Assembly: GCA_005881575.1 (NCBI GenBank)
Contig: VBCA01000007.1
Location: forward strand, 1-64,000
From: Betaproteobacteria bacterium
GTDB lineage: Bacteria; Pseudomonadota; Gammaproteobacteria; Burkholderiales; SG8-39
DNA: 64,000 nucleotides
Direction of reading: 5' to 3'
This document shows, in pieces, positions 1-8,784 of the stretch (positions are counted from its first letter, which is position 1; every line of letters begins with the position of its first letter). The translations under genes were made by a program, and so were the position numbers. The notes under the pieces were generated by a model that worked only from the letters and a program-made list of their open reading frames with translations, did no database searches and was not told the DNA's origin.

Positions 1-2550
1 ATCGCAGACGCCAACCGGAATATTCTCGCGTTTCGCGACGTGCAGGTGAGCTACACGATCGAGCCACTGGTCGGGATTGCCGCGAGTCCGCAGAGCCTGA
101 GCTTCAATCAGCTCCAGGGCGCCCCGGCCCCCGTCGCACAAAACCTGGGAATTTCCGAACTGAGCGGGGCGAGCTACGCTTGGAACGCGTCGGTCGTGTA
201 TCAATCGGGAAGCGGCTGGCTCAATATCAACGGCGCGAGCTCCGCGAGCGGGGCAGCGCTGCCGACCTCGCTTTCGATCAGCGTCAACGCTTCGGGAACC
301 CTCGGTACGCTCAATGCCGTCGTGCGCGTCACCGGCAACGGAAACACGCTCGATGTTCCGGTGAGCTACACGGTGAGCGAACCGACGCTCTCCGTGTCTC
401 CCGCACAGCTGACCTTCAACGCTGTCCGCCAAGGCCCGCTGCCGCTTTCGCAGCTCTTTACCCTGATCACGCAGACCAGCCTGCCCCTCAACTACACGAC
501 CAGCATCAGCTACGGCCCGGGCGCCACAGGCTGGCTGAACCCGCCACCCAATGGCAGTGCGCCGGGTACGAAGGGCGCCACCGTCAACACGACCAATCTC
601 GCGCTGGGGACGTATGCCGCGACGCTCACTTTCACGACCGCGACCCAGACCGTTTCGGTCGCGGTGAGTTATGTAGTGAGCGAGCCAGTCCTCACGAGGT
701 CGCCGGCACAGCTGACCTTCAACGCGTCGAGTACCGGGACTCTTCCCGCGACTCAGGACGTGACCCTGTCCACTCAGCAGAATGTGAGCCTGGGCTTTTC
801 GACTTCGATCAGCTACGGCGCCGGGGCAACCGGCTGGCTGAGTGCACCGGCCAACGGTACGGCCCCCGGATCGATCGCCATCGGTGCCAACACAACCAAT
901 CTCGTGCCTGCAACCTACACGGCCACCGTCGTTCTCAGCACCGCGACTCAGACGGTGTCGATCGGGGTTACGTACGTCGTAGCGACGTCATCCTTGACGT
1001 TCAGCCCGTCGTCGCCCAGCTTCACGATCGACACCACGTCTGTCGCAGCGGCCCTCACCCAGAATGTGGGTGTCGGATCGACTGGCGTGACCTTGAGCTG
1101 GACCACGGCATCCTCGCAGCCCTGGGTCACCGTGTCGCCGACTAGCGGCTCCTCGGGCACGACGGTTACTTTGAGCCTCGACCCGACCCAATTGGATACG
1201 CTCGATCCAGGCACGCGATCGGCGACGATCACGTTCGCCTATACGCCGCCTAACCAAGCATCCACCAGTGCGCCGCTCTCGGTTTCGCTGAACCTGCAGC
1301 TTCCGAAGGTAACTTCCGTGAATCCCTACACGGCGACTACGGGGCCGGAGCTGGAAGTGATACTTCGCGGGTCGGGGTTCAATAACCCGGGCGGAGCGAC
1401 CGTCAATTTCGGCAGTTCGGGAGTCGCAAGCGGAACGGTGGTAAGCGACACCGAAGTTCGGGTGACCCACCCGTCGCTCGCGGCCGGGACTCATCGGGTG
1501 AGCGTCCCGAACCAGCTGGGCAATCCCAGCATCGTGCGATCGACGGCAGACCTCGTCGTGGCCGACGCGCCAACCTATACGGCGACAACGATCGCTTACC
1601 CCCTCGCAAACCCCAATGTCACTCTGAGAGTGCCGCTGAACATCGTCTACGACGCGGAGCGGAAGGCATTGCTCGTGGGAGTCACCTATTTCGGGATCGC
1701 GCCGGTTCCCTCGCCGGAGATTTTCCGTTACACCTTCTCCGGTTCGGCGTGGTCGGCGCCTGCGAATGTCCAGGTACCCGCCCTGCGCGACCTGGTCCTC
1801 ACTCTCGATGGAAAGAAACTGCTCGCCACCTCGGATCGGGCCATCATCCCGTTCAATTCTGCGACGCTGGCGGCGGGGACATCGACGAGCGCGCCACCGT
1901 TCATATCCGATTTCCTGAGCCAGCTGGCGCTGGCAAACGACCGCAACGCTGTCGTGACCACGGGACTGAGTAATGCGAGCGGCTTTACCGAAACGTTCAA
2001 GTACTCCCTTCTCGACGGTGTGTTTACCCAGTATCCATATCCTTTTGCACTCCTCTCGAACGGAACAGCCGGCGGGAGCGCCGACGGATCGCGCGCAGTG
2101 CTGGCACAGGGCGGATCATCTTCGGGGAACTTTGCTTACCTATACAACGCCTCTACCGGCATCCTATCCCAGGGCCCGGACGTGGCCTTCGGTTCGCCCA
2201 GACCCGCGCTCGACCGCAGGGCTACTCGCATACTCCTCGGTGGAGTCCGCATCTTCGACTCGAACTTCCAGGTGCTGGGAAGCATTCCGCCTGCCGCTTC
2301 GTTTCCGACAGCGTTTGCGGCTGCGCTGTCGCCAGACGGCTCGCGCGCTTACTCCTCGATCGGCACCGTGCTGCACACGTACGATCTTACCGCTGCTCCT
2401 GATTCCAATACGGGACTATTCCCCGAGATCGTACCTGCCGTGACCTTGCCGAGCGATCCGGGATCCAATCCAGTGATGACGGTCAGCCCGGACGGTGGCA
2501 CCCTGTTCATCGCCGGCGACGCCAGCATCGTTATCGTTCCGGCACACTAG
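1..2550 (+). CDS. Ig-like (BACON-type) repeat / IPT / beta-propeller protein, 5' end cut off
   Basis: The frame is open from base 1, so the true start lies upstream; 849 residues are visible. Residues about 20-430 hold roughly 100-residue beta-sandwich repeats. The second and third copies (from about nt 376 and 675) share strongly related openings (SPAQLTFNA) and Asn/Thr-rich ends, resembling BACON-like or other bacterial Ig-like domains. Residues 435-520 look like an IPT/TIG domain (VTSVNPYTATTGPE start, later GSGF). From about 525 to the end there are blades with recurrent SPDG-type turns, as in a YVTN/WD-like propeller. Such proteins are normally exported and bind surfaces or polysaccharide. 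No catalytic motif or sortase signal is visible. It converges with the panE-like gene 18 bp away. The architecture is clear; the function is unknown. Confidence 0.75.
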   Translation: MADANRNILAFRDVQVSYTIEPLVGIAASPQSLSFNQLQGAPAPVAQNLGISELSGASYAWNASVVYQSGSGWLNINGASSASGAALPTSLSISVNASGTLGTLNAVVRVTGNGNTLDVPVSYTVSEPTLSVSPAQLTFNAVRQGPLPLSQLFTLITQTSLPLNYTTSISYGPGATGWLNPPPNGSAPGTKGATVNTTNLALGTYAATLTFTTATQTVSVAVSYVVSEPVLTRSPAQLTFNASSTGTLPATQDVTLSTQQNVSLGFSTSISYGAGATGWLSAPANGTAPGSIAIGANTTNLVPATYTATVVLSTATQTVSIGVTYVVATSSLTFSPSSPSFTIDTTSVAAALTQNVGVGSTGVTLSWTTASSQPWVTVSPTSGSSGTTVTLSLDPTQLDTLDPGTRSATITFAYTPPNQASTSAPLSVSLNLQLPKVTSVNPYTATTGPELEVILRGSGFNNPGGATVNFGSSGVASGTVVSDTEVRVTHPSLAAGTHRVSVPNQLGNPSIVRSTADLVVADAPTYTATTIAYPLANPNVTLRVPLNIVYDAERKALLVGVTYFGIAPVPSPEIFRYTFSGSAWSAPANVQVPALRDLVLTLDGKKLLATSDRAIIPFNSATLAAGTSTSAPPFISDFLSQLALANDRNAVVTTGLSNASGFTETFKYSLLDGVFTQYPYPFALLSNGTAGGSADGSRAVLAQGGSSSGNFAYLYNASTGILSQGPDVAFGSPRPALDRRATRILLGGVRIFDSNFQVLGSIPPAASFPTAFAAALSPDGSRAYSSIGTVLHTYDLTAAPDSNTGLFPEIVPAVTLPSDPGSNPVMTVSPDGGTLFIAGDASIVIVPAH

Positions 2551-2568
2551 GGCGAAGCTCGCGGAAGG

Positions 2569-3519
2569 CTACTTCTCCGCGCGCTTCGCGCGAGCGGCGA
2601 ACTCCACGCCCTTCGCCATCCTGTATACACTCTCTGTGACCGGTACCGGCACGCCGAGCTCCTTCGCCTTCCTCACGACATAGCCGGTCATCGCCTCGAG
2701 CTCGGTCTCGCGCCCGGCCTCGATGTCCTGCGCCATTGAGCCGGCGTGCCGGGTGAGCGGTGACTCGCCCGCGCGGATTTTCTTCACCAGGTACATCGGG
2801 TCGAATTCGAGCTTGATCCCTTGCGCCTCCGCGACGCGAATGCACTCCGCCGCCATGTCGTCGATGAGCGCGCGCATCTCGGGCACTTCGTAGCGCGCGG
2901 CGTTCACGCCCTGCACGATCGCGCCGATCGGATTCATGACGCTGTTGAAGATGAACTTTCCCCAGATCGCGCCGCGCGGGTCGGCGACCACCTTCGTCGG
3001 CAGCCCGGACCGCGTCATCAATTTGCCCAGCCACGCGATCGACTCGACTTTTCCCCGCGCGGGCCCGAGCCAGGAGTCCTCGCCGTGCACAAGGTGATGG
3101 ACGCGCCCCGGTCCGTCGTGGCGCGCTGCTTCGAACGAGACGCCGTGCGCGACATCGAGGTCCGTGAGCCCCATGAGCAGCTCCTCGTTGCCCATTCCGT
3201 TCTGGAAAGTCACGAGCAGGGGGCGGCCTTCGAGCGCCGGGCGAATCGAAACGAGCGCGGCCCCGGTCGCCTGCGATTTGACCAGGATGATCACGGAATC
3301 GAAACGACGCTTGCCTATTTCCGCGGCGCTCGCGAAAGCCGCGAGCTTCGTCACCGATTCGGTGCAGCCCGCGAGCTTCAAGCCGTTCTGCCGGATCGCC
3401 TCGACGTGCGCCCGGTTCGTGTCGAGCACCGCGACGTCGGCGACTTTCGCCAGATAGGCCGCGTAAAGGCCGCCTATTGCGCCTGCGCCCACGACGAGAA
3501 TGTGTTTGCGCTCGGTCAT
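2569..3519 (-). CDS. panE: 2-dehydropantoate 2-reductase (ketopantoate reductase family)
   Basis: This 316-residue protein has the family's usual length. The N-terminal Rossmann motif GAGAIGG is at residues 11-17. The helical C-terminal domain carries the expected catalytic Lys (WGKFIFN, K188) with Asn192 and the ETELEA segment (Glu273), matching the K/N/E set of ApbA/PanE enzymes. These reduce ketopantoate to pantoate with NADPH in the cytoplasm for CoA synthesis. Several paralogues of this family act on other 2-oxoacids. Here the gene has no pantothenate neighbours and sits beside a Bug receptor, so a catabolic role is also possible. It diverges from the receptor gene across a 92-bp gap. 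Confidence 0.8.
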   Translation of the reverse strand: MTERKHILVVGAGAIGGLYAAYLAKVADVAVLDTNRAHVEAIRQNGLKLAGCTESVTKLAAFASAAEIGKRRFDSVIILVKSQATGAALVSIRPALEGRPLLVTFQNGMGNEELLMGLTDLDVAHGVSFEAARHDGPGRVHHLVHGEDSWLGPARGKVESIAWLGKLMTRSGLPTKVVADPRGAIWGKFIFNSVMNPIGAIVQGVNAARYEVPEMRALIDDMAAECIRVAEAQGIKLEFDPMYLVKKIRAGESPLTRHAGSMAQDIEAGRETELEAMTGYVVRKAKELGVPVPVTESVYRMAKGVEFAARAKRAEK

Positions 3520-3611
3520 CGCTCCGGACGAATGATATCCGGTTGCAGGGCACCAAGCCGTCCGGTTACGCTACCATTCCAGTCTGCACCGGACCCCGAG
3601 CAGGAACTCCA

Positions 3612-4571
3612 ATGAAAAATTCCGTTCGCCTCGCCATGTTGTTTGCGTTCGCCTGCATAAGCACTGCGCTTGCGCAGAGCTACCCCAACCACCCGATCAG
3701 GGTCATCATCCCCTGGCCGCCGGGACAGGCGACCGACCTCGCCGCGCGGATGGTTTCGGAAAAGCTCGTACCCGTGCTCGGCCAGCCGCTCGTGATGGAC
3801 AACAAGCCCGGCGCGGGCGGGACGATAGGCTCGGAGTTCGCATCCAAACAGCCCGCGGACGGATATACCCTGCTCGCGGGCTCGAGTGGGCCGATCTCGA
3901 TCAGCCCCAACGTTCAGAAGGTGGCTTACGATCCGTTGAAGGACTTCGCGCCGATCAGCCTGCTCGCGGTCAATTCGTACGTGCTGGTCGTCAATCCCTC
4001 GGTTCCGGTAAAGAACGTTTCGGAGCTGATCGCCCTGCTGCGCGCGAATCCCGGCAAGTATTCGTTCTCCTCGTCCGGGTCCGGCGCGTCCAGCCATCTG
4101 GCGTCGGTGCTGTTCAATTCGATGGCGAACGTCAGCGCGGTGCACGTGCCCTACAAGGGCAGCTCGCCTTCGGTTGCAGACCTCGTGAGCGGCCAGGTCG
4201 CCTACACCATGGAGACCGTGCCCGGCGTCATCAGCTTCGTGAAATCGGGTCGCTTGAGGGCGCTTGGCGTGTCGAGCGCAAAGCGCTCCACGGCTATGCC
4301 TGAGCTACCGACCATCGCCGACGACCTCCCCGGCTACGAGATGTCCGGCTGGATCGGCTTCATGGCGCCCGCGGGAACGCCGCGCGAAATTTCCGGGCGG
4401 CTTTCGAGGGAAGTCCGCAAGATCCTCGAGATTCCCGAAATCAGGGAACGCTTCCTCGCCTTGGGCCAGGAGCCTTCGGGCAACACGCCCGAGGAGTATG
4501 CCGAGTTCCTCAAACGACAGAACGACCGGTACGCATCGATCGTGAAGCAGGCGAACCTGAAGCTGGATTGA
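3612..4571 (+). CDS. Bug/TctC-family tripartite tricarboxylate transporter receptor
   Basis: Periplasmic solute receptor of 319 residues. The start at 3612 was chosen because it opens directly with a signal peptide (MKNSVRLAMLFAFACI, cleavage after ALA-Q); the open frame upstream lacks one. The mature protein starts YPNHPIRVIIPWPPG, the ligand-loop signature of Bug proteins, followed by DNKPGAGG and DGYTLL and the VHVPYKG block near residue 180, all diagnostic. Bug proteins bind carboxylates and related small molecules for TctAB permeases or for sensing. No permease is adjacent; two cupin genes follow 10 bp downstream, so the ligand may be a substrate of that cassette. The ligand is unknown. 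Confidence 0.88.
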   Translation: MKNSVRLAMLFAFACISTALAQSYPNHPIRVIIPWPPGQATDLAARMVSEKLVPVLGQPLVMDNKPGAGGTIGSEFASKQPADGYTLLAGSSGPISISPNVQKVAYDPLKDFAPISLLAVNSYVLVVNPSVPVKNVSELIALLRANPGKYSFSSSGSGASSHLASVLFNSMANVSAVHVPYKGSSPSVADLVSGQVAYTMETVPGVISFVKSGRLRALGVSSAKRSTAMPELPTIADDLPGYEMSGWIGFMAPAGTPREISGRLSREVRKILEIPEIRERFLALGQEPSGNTPEEYAEFLKRQNDRYASIVKQANLKLD

Positions 4572-4581
4572 ATAGAACCAC

Positions 4582-5142
4582 ATGACGGAAAAGCTGCGGC
4601 CCATCCGGCGCGTGGTCACGGGAAACGACGCGCACGGCCGCTCGCGCGTGCTCTTCGACAGCGCGGCCCCCAACGTCAACCCGGGCGCGGTGAGCGCGAG
4701 CGCCGCAATGACGGACATCTGGGTTTTTCACAGCTGTCCCGCAGTCATTTCCGGCGAGCGCGACGACGGCAAGCTGCCTTTTCACTTCGAGCCACCGGAA
4801 AAAGGCGGCCATCTGCGCATCGTCCAGTCTGCGGGACGGCCGCCGAACTACGATCCCGCCCGGGATGCTTCGGCCGTGCCGCTGCACGCGCCGCGGCAAA
4901 GGACCGGCGGGACCTGGGACCGCGGCGGACAGAACGCCTACAGTTCGCCCGTCCACAAGTCGGCGACGGTGGACTACGGCATCCTTCTCGAAGGCGAGCG
5001 CGTGCTGCTCCTGGACGACGGCGAGCGCGTCATGAAGCCCGGCGATGTCGTGGTGCAGCTCGGCAACTGGCACGGCTGGACCAATCCGAGGAGCGGCAGC
5101 CTCATGGCCTTCGTCATGATGGGCGCGAAGCTCGGAAAATGA
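4582..5142 (+). CDS. cupin-domain protein
   Basis: Cytoplasmic protein of 186 residues with no signal peptide. The C-terminal half (about residues 115-180) is a single cupin barrel: VHKSATVDYGILLEGE, then the MKPGDVVVQLGNWHGWTN strand with the motif-2 His. The N-terminal half (RRVVTGNDAHGRSRVLFD) is typical of cupin proteins of about 150-190 residues in proteobacterial aromatic and organic-acid gene clusters. Its stop overlaps the next cupin's start by 4 bp (ATGA), so the pair is translationally coupled, and it lies 10 bp after the Bug gene. The reaction is unknown; isomerase, decarboxylase or dioxygenase activity would all fit. Confidence 0.75.
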   Translation: MTEKLRPIRRVVTGNDAHGRSRVLFDSAAPNVNPGAVSASAAMTDIWVFHSCPAVISGERDDGKLPFHFEPPEKGGHLRIVQSAGRPPNYDPARDASAVPLHAPRQRTGGTWDRGGQNAYSSPVHKSATVDYGILLEGERVLLLDDGERVMKPGDVVVQLGNWHGWTNPRSGSLMAFVMMGAKLGK

Positions 5143-5582
5143 GAATGAAGCCGGTTCGCAGGATCGTCTGCGTCGACGGGCGGGACGGAAAATCGAAGGC
5201 GATCGAGGACGGACCAGCACCCGTGCGCACCGATCCCGCGCGCCCCGGGTTTTCGTCGACTTTCGTCTGGGCGACCGACTCGACGCCGGCGAGCATCGAC
5301 ACGGCGAGCGAGCCTGCGCACGTGCTCACTCCACCGCCGGGCGGTTCGCTTTGCCGCGTCCTGACCTTTCCGCCGGAACGCGCGCATCGCGGGATGCGGA
5401 AAACCCGCACCCTGGATTTCTGCCTGATCCTCGAAGGCGAGATCACGCTCGTGCTCGACACCGAGGAGGTGCACCTGAAGGCGGGCGATACCGTCGTCCA
5501 GCGCGGCACCCGCCACGCGTGGAGCAACCGGTCGGATGCTCCATGCGTTCTCGCGATATCCTCGCACGACGCGACCTACTAG
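5139..5582 (+). CDS. cupin-domain protein (paralogue of the preceding gene)
   Basis: 147-residue protein in the same family as the preceding gene. It opens with the same RRIVCVDGRDGKSKAI-type segment and ends with a cupin barrel (LDFCLILEGEITLVLD, LKAGDTVVQRGTRHAWSN). It lacks part of the middle region of its neighbour. The start overlaps the previous stop (ATGA). A third, exported member is at 20046-20639. The SMP-30-like gene begins 8 bp after the stop, so Bug, cupin, cupin and SMP-30 probably form one operon. The substrate is unknown. Confidence 0.75.
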   Translation: MRMKPVRRIVCVDGRDGKSKAIEDGPAPVRTDPARPGFSSTFVWATDSTPASIDTASEPAHVLTPPPGGSLCRVLTFPPERAHRGMRKTRTLDFCLILEGEITLVLDTEEVHLKAGDTVVQRGTRHAWSNRSDAPCVLAISSHDATY

Positions 5583-5590
5583 AGACCAGG

Positions 5591-6487
5591 ATGCTCGAGA
5601 TCGACAAGTCGACGGGTGCATTCGCGCGCCTCGTTTCCCCCGACGCGCCTCTCGACCGTATCTACCACGGCCTCTCCTTCGGCGAAGGACCGCTGTGGAA
5701 CCGGCGCGACGGGACGTTCCTCTGGGTGGACATCGTCGGCGACACCATTTACCGCTGGAAGCCCGGCGTGGGCGCGGAGGTTTTCATCCGGCCTTCGACC
5801 AAGGCGAACGGACTCACTTTCGACAAGGAAGGCCGCCTTTGCGTGGCGGGCTGGGCTTCGCGCTCGGTGTGGCGGGTCGAGCGCGACGGCAGCGTCACGA
5901 CGCTCGCCTCGCATTACCGGGGAAAGCGCATCAACAGCCCGAACGACATCGTGGTGCGCTCGGACGGCGCGATCTATTTCACCGACTCCCCCGGCGCGCT
6001 CTACAACGTCGGCATGGCCTCCGAGGACCTGCAGCAGTACCTCGACTTCCAGGGCGTGTTCCGCATCTCCGCGGACGGCGCGAAGCTCGACGCGGTGATC
6101 ACCGATACGGTGTATCCGAACGGGCTCGCGTTCACGCCCGACGAGTCGGTGCTCTACGTGAACGACACGCGCCTCGGCGAGATCCGCGCCTACGACATGC
6201 GGCCGGACGGCAGCTGCGGGCAAAAGCGCCTCTTCCACAAGCTCACCGGGAGCGAGCCCGGAATCGCCGACGGCATGAAGGTGGACCGCGAAGGCAACGT
6301 CTACTGCACCGGCCCCGGCGGAATTCACGTGATCGGCCCCGATGGAAAGCTGCTCGGCCGCATCCGCATCCCGGACCACTGCACCAACATGGCCTGGGGC
6401 GACACGGATTGGCGCTCGCTCTACATCACGACTTACTGCTCGGTGTTCCGCACTCGCGTGAACGAACCGGGCGTCCCAGTTTGGTAG
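5591..6487 (+). CDS. SMP-30/gluconolactonase/LRE family protein
   Basis: 298 residues forming a six-bladed propeller. ATG 5591 is preferred over upstream in-frame codons because it lies just after the cupin stop and gives the family's normal length. The expected divalent-metal ligands are present: Glu in FGEGPLW, Asn in NSPNDIVV, Asn in YPNGLAF and Asp in GIADGMKV. Enzymes of this type hydrolyse sugar or other lactones in the cytoplasm. It is the last gene of the Bug/cupin/cupin/SMP-30 cassette, which suggests a pathway with a lactone intermediate (inference). About 110 bp follow before the next gene. Confidence 0.85.
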   Translation: MLEIDKSTGAFARLVSPDAPLDRIYHGLSFGEGPLWNRRDGTFLWVDIVGDTIYRWKPGVGAEVFIRPSTKANGLTFDKEGRLCVAGWASRSVWRVERDGSVTTLASHYRGKRINSPNDIVVRSDGAIYFTDSPGALYNVGMASEDLQQYLDFQGVFRISADGAKLDAVITDTVYPNGLAFTPDESVLYVNDTRLGEIRAYDMRPDGSCGQKRLFHKLTGSEPGIADGMKVDREGNVYCTGPGGIHVIGPDGKLLGRIRIPDHCTNMAWGDTDWRSLYITTYCSVFRTRVNEPGVPVW

Positions 6488-6597
6488 GGCGGCGTGGATG
6501 GTGAGAAAAGTCGCGGCGCGCACACGAACCCTGTCCCCTGTCTTTCCATATCGGTCTAGAATGTTCCAACTACCCAGTGTTCGGACCGAAAACCACC

Positions 6598-8730
6598 ATG
6601 CGCGCAATCGGAAAGTATGAACGGCTCACCCGGCCTGCGGTGCTCATCGGCGCTGCCTTAGGGCTGGGCGCGCGCGATCCGCGCTGCAGCCGGGGTCCGC
6701 ATCAACTGCTTGCCGGTGGGCTGCTCGCGCACCTTTCCGCTCAAGGCGCCGATGTGCTCTGGCGCGTCACGCTGCAGCCTCAGCTTCGCCGCGGCAAATC
6801 CCGGGATGGCGCGATCGTCGATTTCTGCGCGCGCCTGGCGCGCGAGGTGAGCGCGGTCGTCGGCGCAGGAGAATTTCCGATCGTGCTCGGCGGCGACCAC
6901 AGCTGCGCGATCGGAACCTGGAGCGGCGCGGCCAAGGCTGTGTCCGCCCGCGGTCCTCTGGGGCTGGTCTGGATCGACGCCCACATGGATAGCCACACGC
7001 CGTCGACCAGTCCCAGCGGCATGCGGCACGGAATGCCGCTCGCCGCGCTGCTCGGGCACGGCGCGGATCCGGAGCTCGCCCGAGGCGCCGAAGGGCCGCT
7101 CGCGCCCCAGCACCTGTGCCTCGTAGGCGTCCGCAGCTATGAGTCGGAGGAGGCCGCTCTCCTCGCCGAGCTCGGCGTGAAGATCTTCCCGATGACGGAA
7201 ATCGAGGAGCGCGGCATCGACGCGGTGCTCGACGACGCGGTCCGCATCGCGAGCACCGGTACCGCCGGCTACGGAATCTCGATCGATTTGGACGCGCTCG
7301 AGCCGAGCGATGCGCCCGGCGTGGGCACGCCGGTCGAAGGCGGCATCCCCGCGGTGGGCCTCATCGCGGCGTTGCGCAGTTTTTCCGCCGACCGCTCCTT
7401 GCTCGCGCTCGAAGTCGTCGAATACAACCCGCATCTCGATCGCGGGCGCAAGACCGCAGTGATCGTTGAAGAGATTCTCGCTGCGGTGCTTGGGGCGCCG
7501 GCTGCGTCGGCGCGTTCGCCGGAGGAACTCGAGCGCTCGTTTGGCGCGCGCAATTACGACTCCCTCCCCGTAGTGCTGGTGCGCGGGCGAGGCGCCTACC
7601 TATGGGACGACCATGGGCGGCGTTATCTCGACTTGATGTCCGCGTATTCCGCGGTGAGCCACGGCCACTGCCATCCGCGGCTCGTCGCGGCGCTCTCGCG
7701 CCAGGCTCGGACGCTCGCCGTTACTTCGCGGGCGTACTACAACACGCGTTTGCCGCTGTTTCTCGAACGCCTGTGCCGGCTCACCGGACAGGATCAGGCG
7801 CTGCCCACGAACACGGGTCTCGAGGCCGTCGAAACCGCGCTCAAAGCAGCGCGCAAATGGGCGCACAAGGTGAAGGGCGTCCCTGAAGACTCGGCGGAGA
7901 TCATCGCCTGCAGCGGAAACTTCCACGGTCGCTCGATCGCGATCATCGCGATGTCCACCGAGCGGCAGTACCGCGACGGGTTTGGGCCGTTTCCGCGGGG
8001 ATTCAAGCTTGTGCCCTTCGGCGACGCGAAGGCGCTCGAGCGCGCGATCACGGCGAGCACCGCGGCGTTTCTGGTTGAGCCGATTCAGGGCGAGCAGGGC
8101 ATCATCGTCCCTCCGCGCGGCTATCTCGCCGAATGCGAACGCATCTGCCGCAGGCACAACGTGCTGCTCATCGCCGACGAAGTCCAGACCGGGCTGGGGC
8201 GCACCGGTCGGCTGCTCGCCTGCGACCACGAGGGCGTGAAGCCCGACGGACTGATTCTCGGCAAAGCCCTGGGCGGCGGACTGCTGCCGGTATCGGCGTT
8301 TCTCGGCCGCCGCGAGGTGATGGGCGTGTTCGAGCCGGGCGATCACGGCAGCACCTTCGGCGGCAATCCGCTCGCAGCTGCGGTTGCGCTCGAGGCGCTC
8401 GACGTTCTGGTGGAGGAGCGCCTGGTCGAGCGCTCGGCTGAACTGGGCAAGGTCCTGCTCTCGGGCTTGCGCGCAATCGACAGCCCCTTGGTGCGCGAGG
8501 TCCGTGGCCTGGGCCTATTCAGCGGCATCGATATCGACCCGGCTTGGGCAAGCGCGCGCGAGGTGGTCATGCGGCTGCTTGCGCGCGGAATCCTCAGCAG
8601 GGATACCCACCAAACCGTCGTGCGCGTCGCTCCGCCCCTGGTGATCAACCGCACGCAGCTCGAGTGGGCGTTGAAAAACATCCGCAGCGTGCTCGCCGAG
8701 ATCGAGCGCGGTTTCAAAAGAGCCGCATGA
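6598..8730 (+). CDS. fused arginase-ornithine aminotransferase
   Basis: 710 residues containing two complete enzymes. Residues 1-300 are arginase. All six Mn ligands are present: H101 in GGDHS, D127/H129/D131 in DAHMD, and D230/D232 in SIDLDALEP. His144 in GMRHG matches the catalytic His. Residues 315-710 are a class III PLP aminotransferase closest to ornithine aminotransferase: TNTGLEAVETALKAARKW (residues 404-421), IADEVQTG (525-532) and the PLP Lys556 in LGKALGGG. The predicted path is arginine to ornithine plus urea, then ornithine to glutamate semialdehyde, in one cytoplasmic polypeptide. ATG 6598 is chosen over an in-frame GTG at 6577; neither has a strong Shine-Dalgarno. No frameshift or stop separates the halves. 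Confidence 0.88.
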   Translation: MRAIGKYERLTRPAVLIGAALGLGARDPRCSRGPHQLLAGGLLAHLSAQGADVLWRVTLQPQLRRGKSRDGAIVDFCARLAREVSAVVGAGEFPIVLGGDHSCAIGTWSGAAKAVSARGPLGLVWIDAHMDSHTPSTSPSGMRHGMPLAALLGHGADPELARGAEGPLAPQHLCLVGVRSYESEEAALLAELGVKIFPMTEIEERGIDAVLDDAVRIASTGTAGYGISIDLDALEPSDAPGVGTPVEGGIPAVGLIAALRSFSADRSLLALEVVEYNPHLDRGRKTAVIVEEILAAVLGAPAASARSPEELERSFGARNYDSLPVVLVRGRGAYLWDDHGRRYLDLMSAYSAVSHGHCHPRLVAALSRQARTLAVTSRAYYNTRLPLFLERLCRLTGQDQALPTNTGLEAVETALKAARKWAHKVKGVPEDSAEIIACSGNFHGRSIAIIAMSTERQYRDGFGPFPRGFKLVPFGDAKALERAITASTAAFLVEPIQGEQGIIVPPRGYLAECERICRRHNVLLIADEVQTGLGRTGRLLACDHEGVKPDGLILGKALGGGLLPVSAFLGRREVMGVFEPGDHGSTFGGNPLAAAVALEALDVLVEERLVERSAELGKVLLSGLRAIDSPLVREVRGLGLFSGIDIDPAWASAREVVMRLLARGILSRDTHQTVVRVAPPLVINRTQLEWALKNIRSVLAEIERGFKRAA

Positions 8731-8784
8731 GCTGAATCGGTCCCAGGGACACCTCACTGCGACTCACGTAAGATTTCGGGCACT

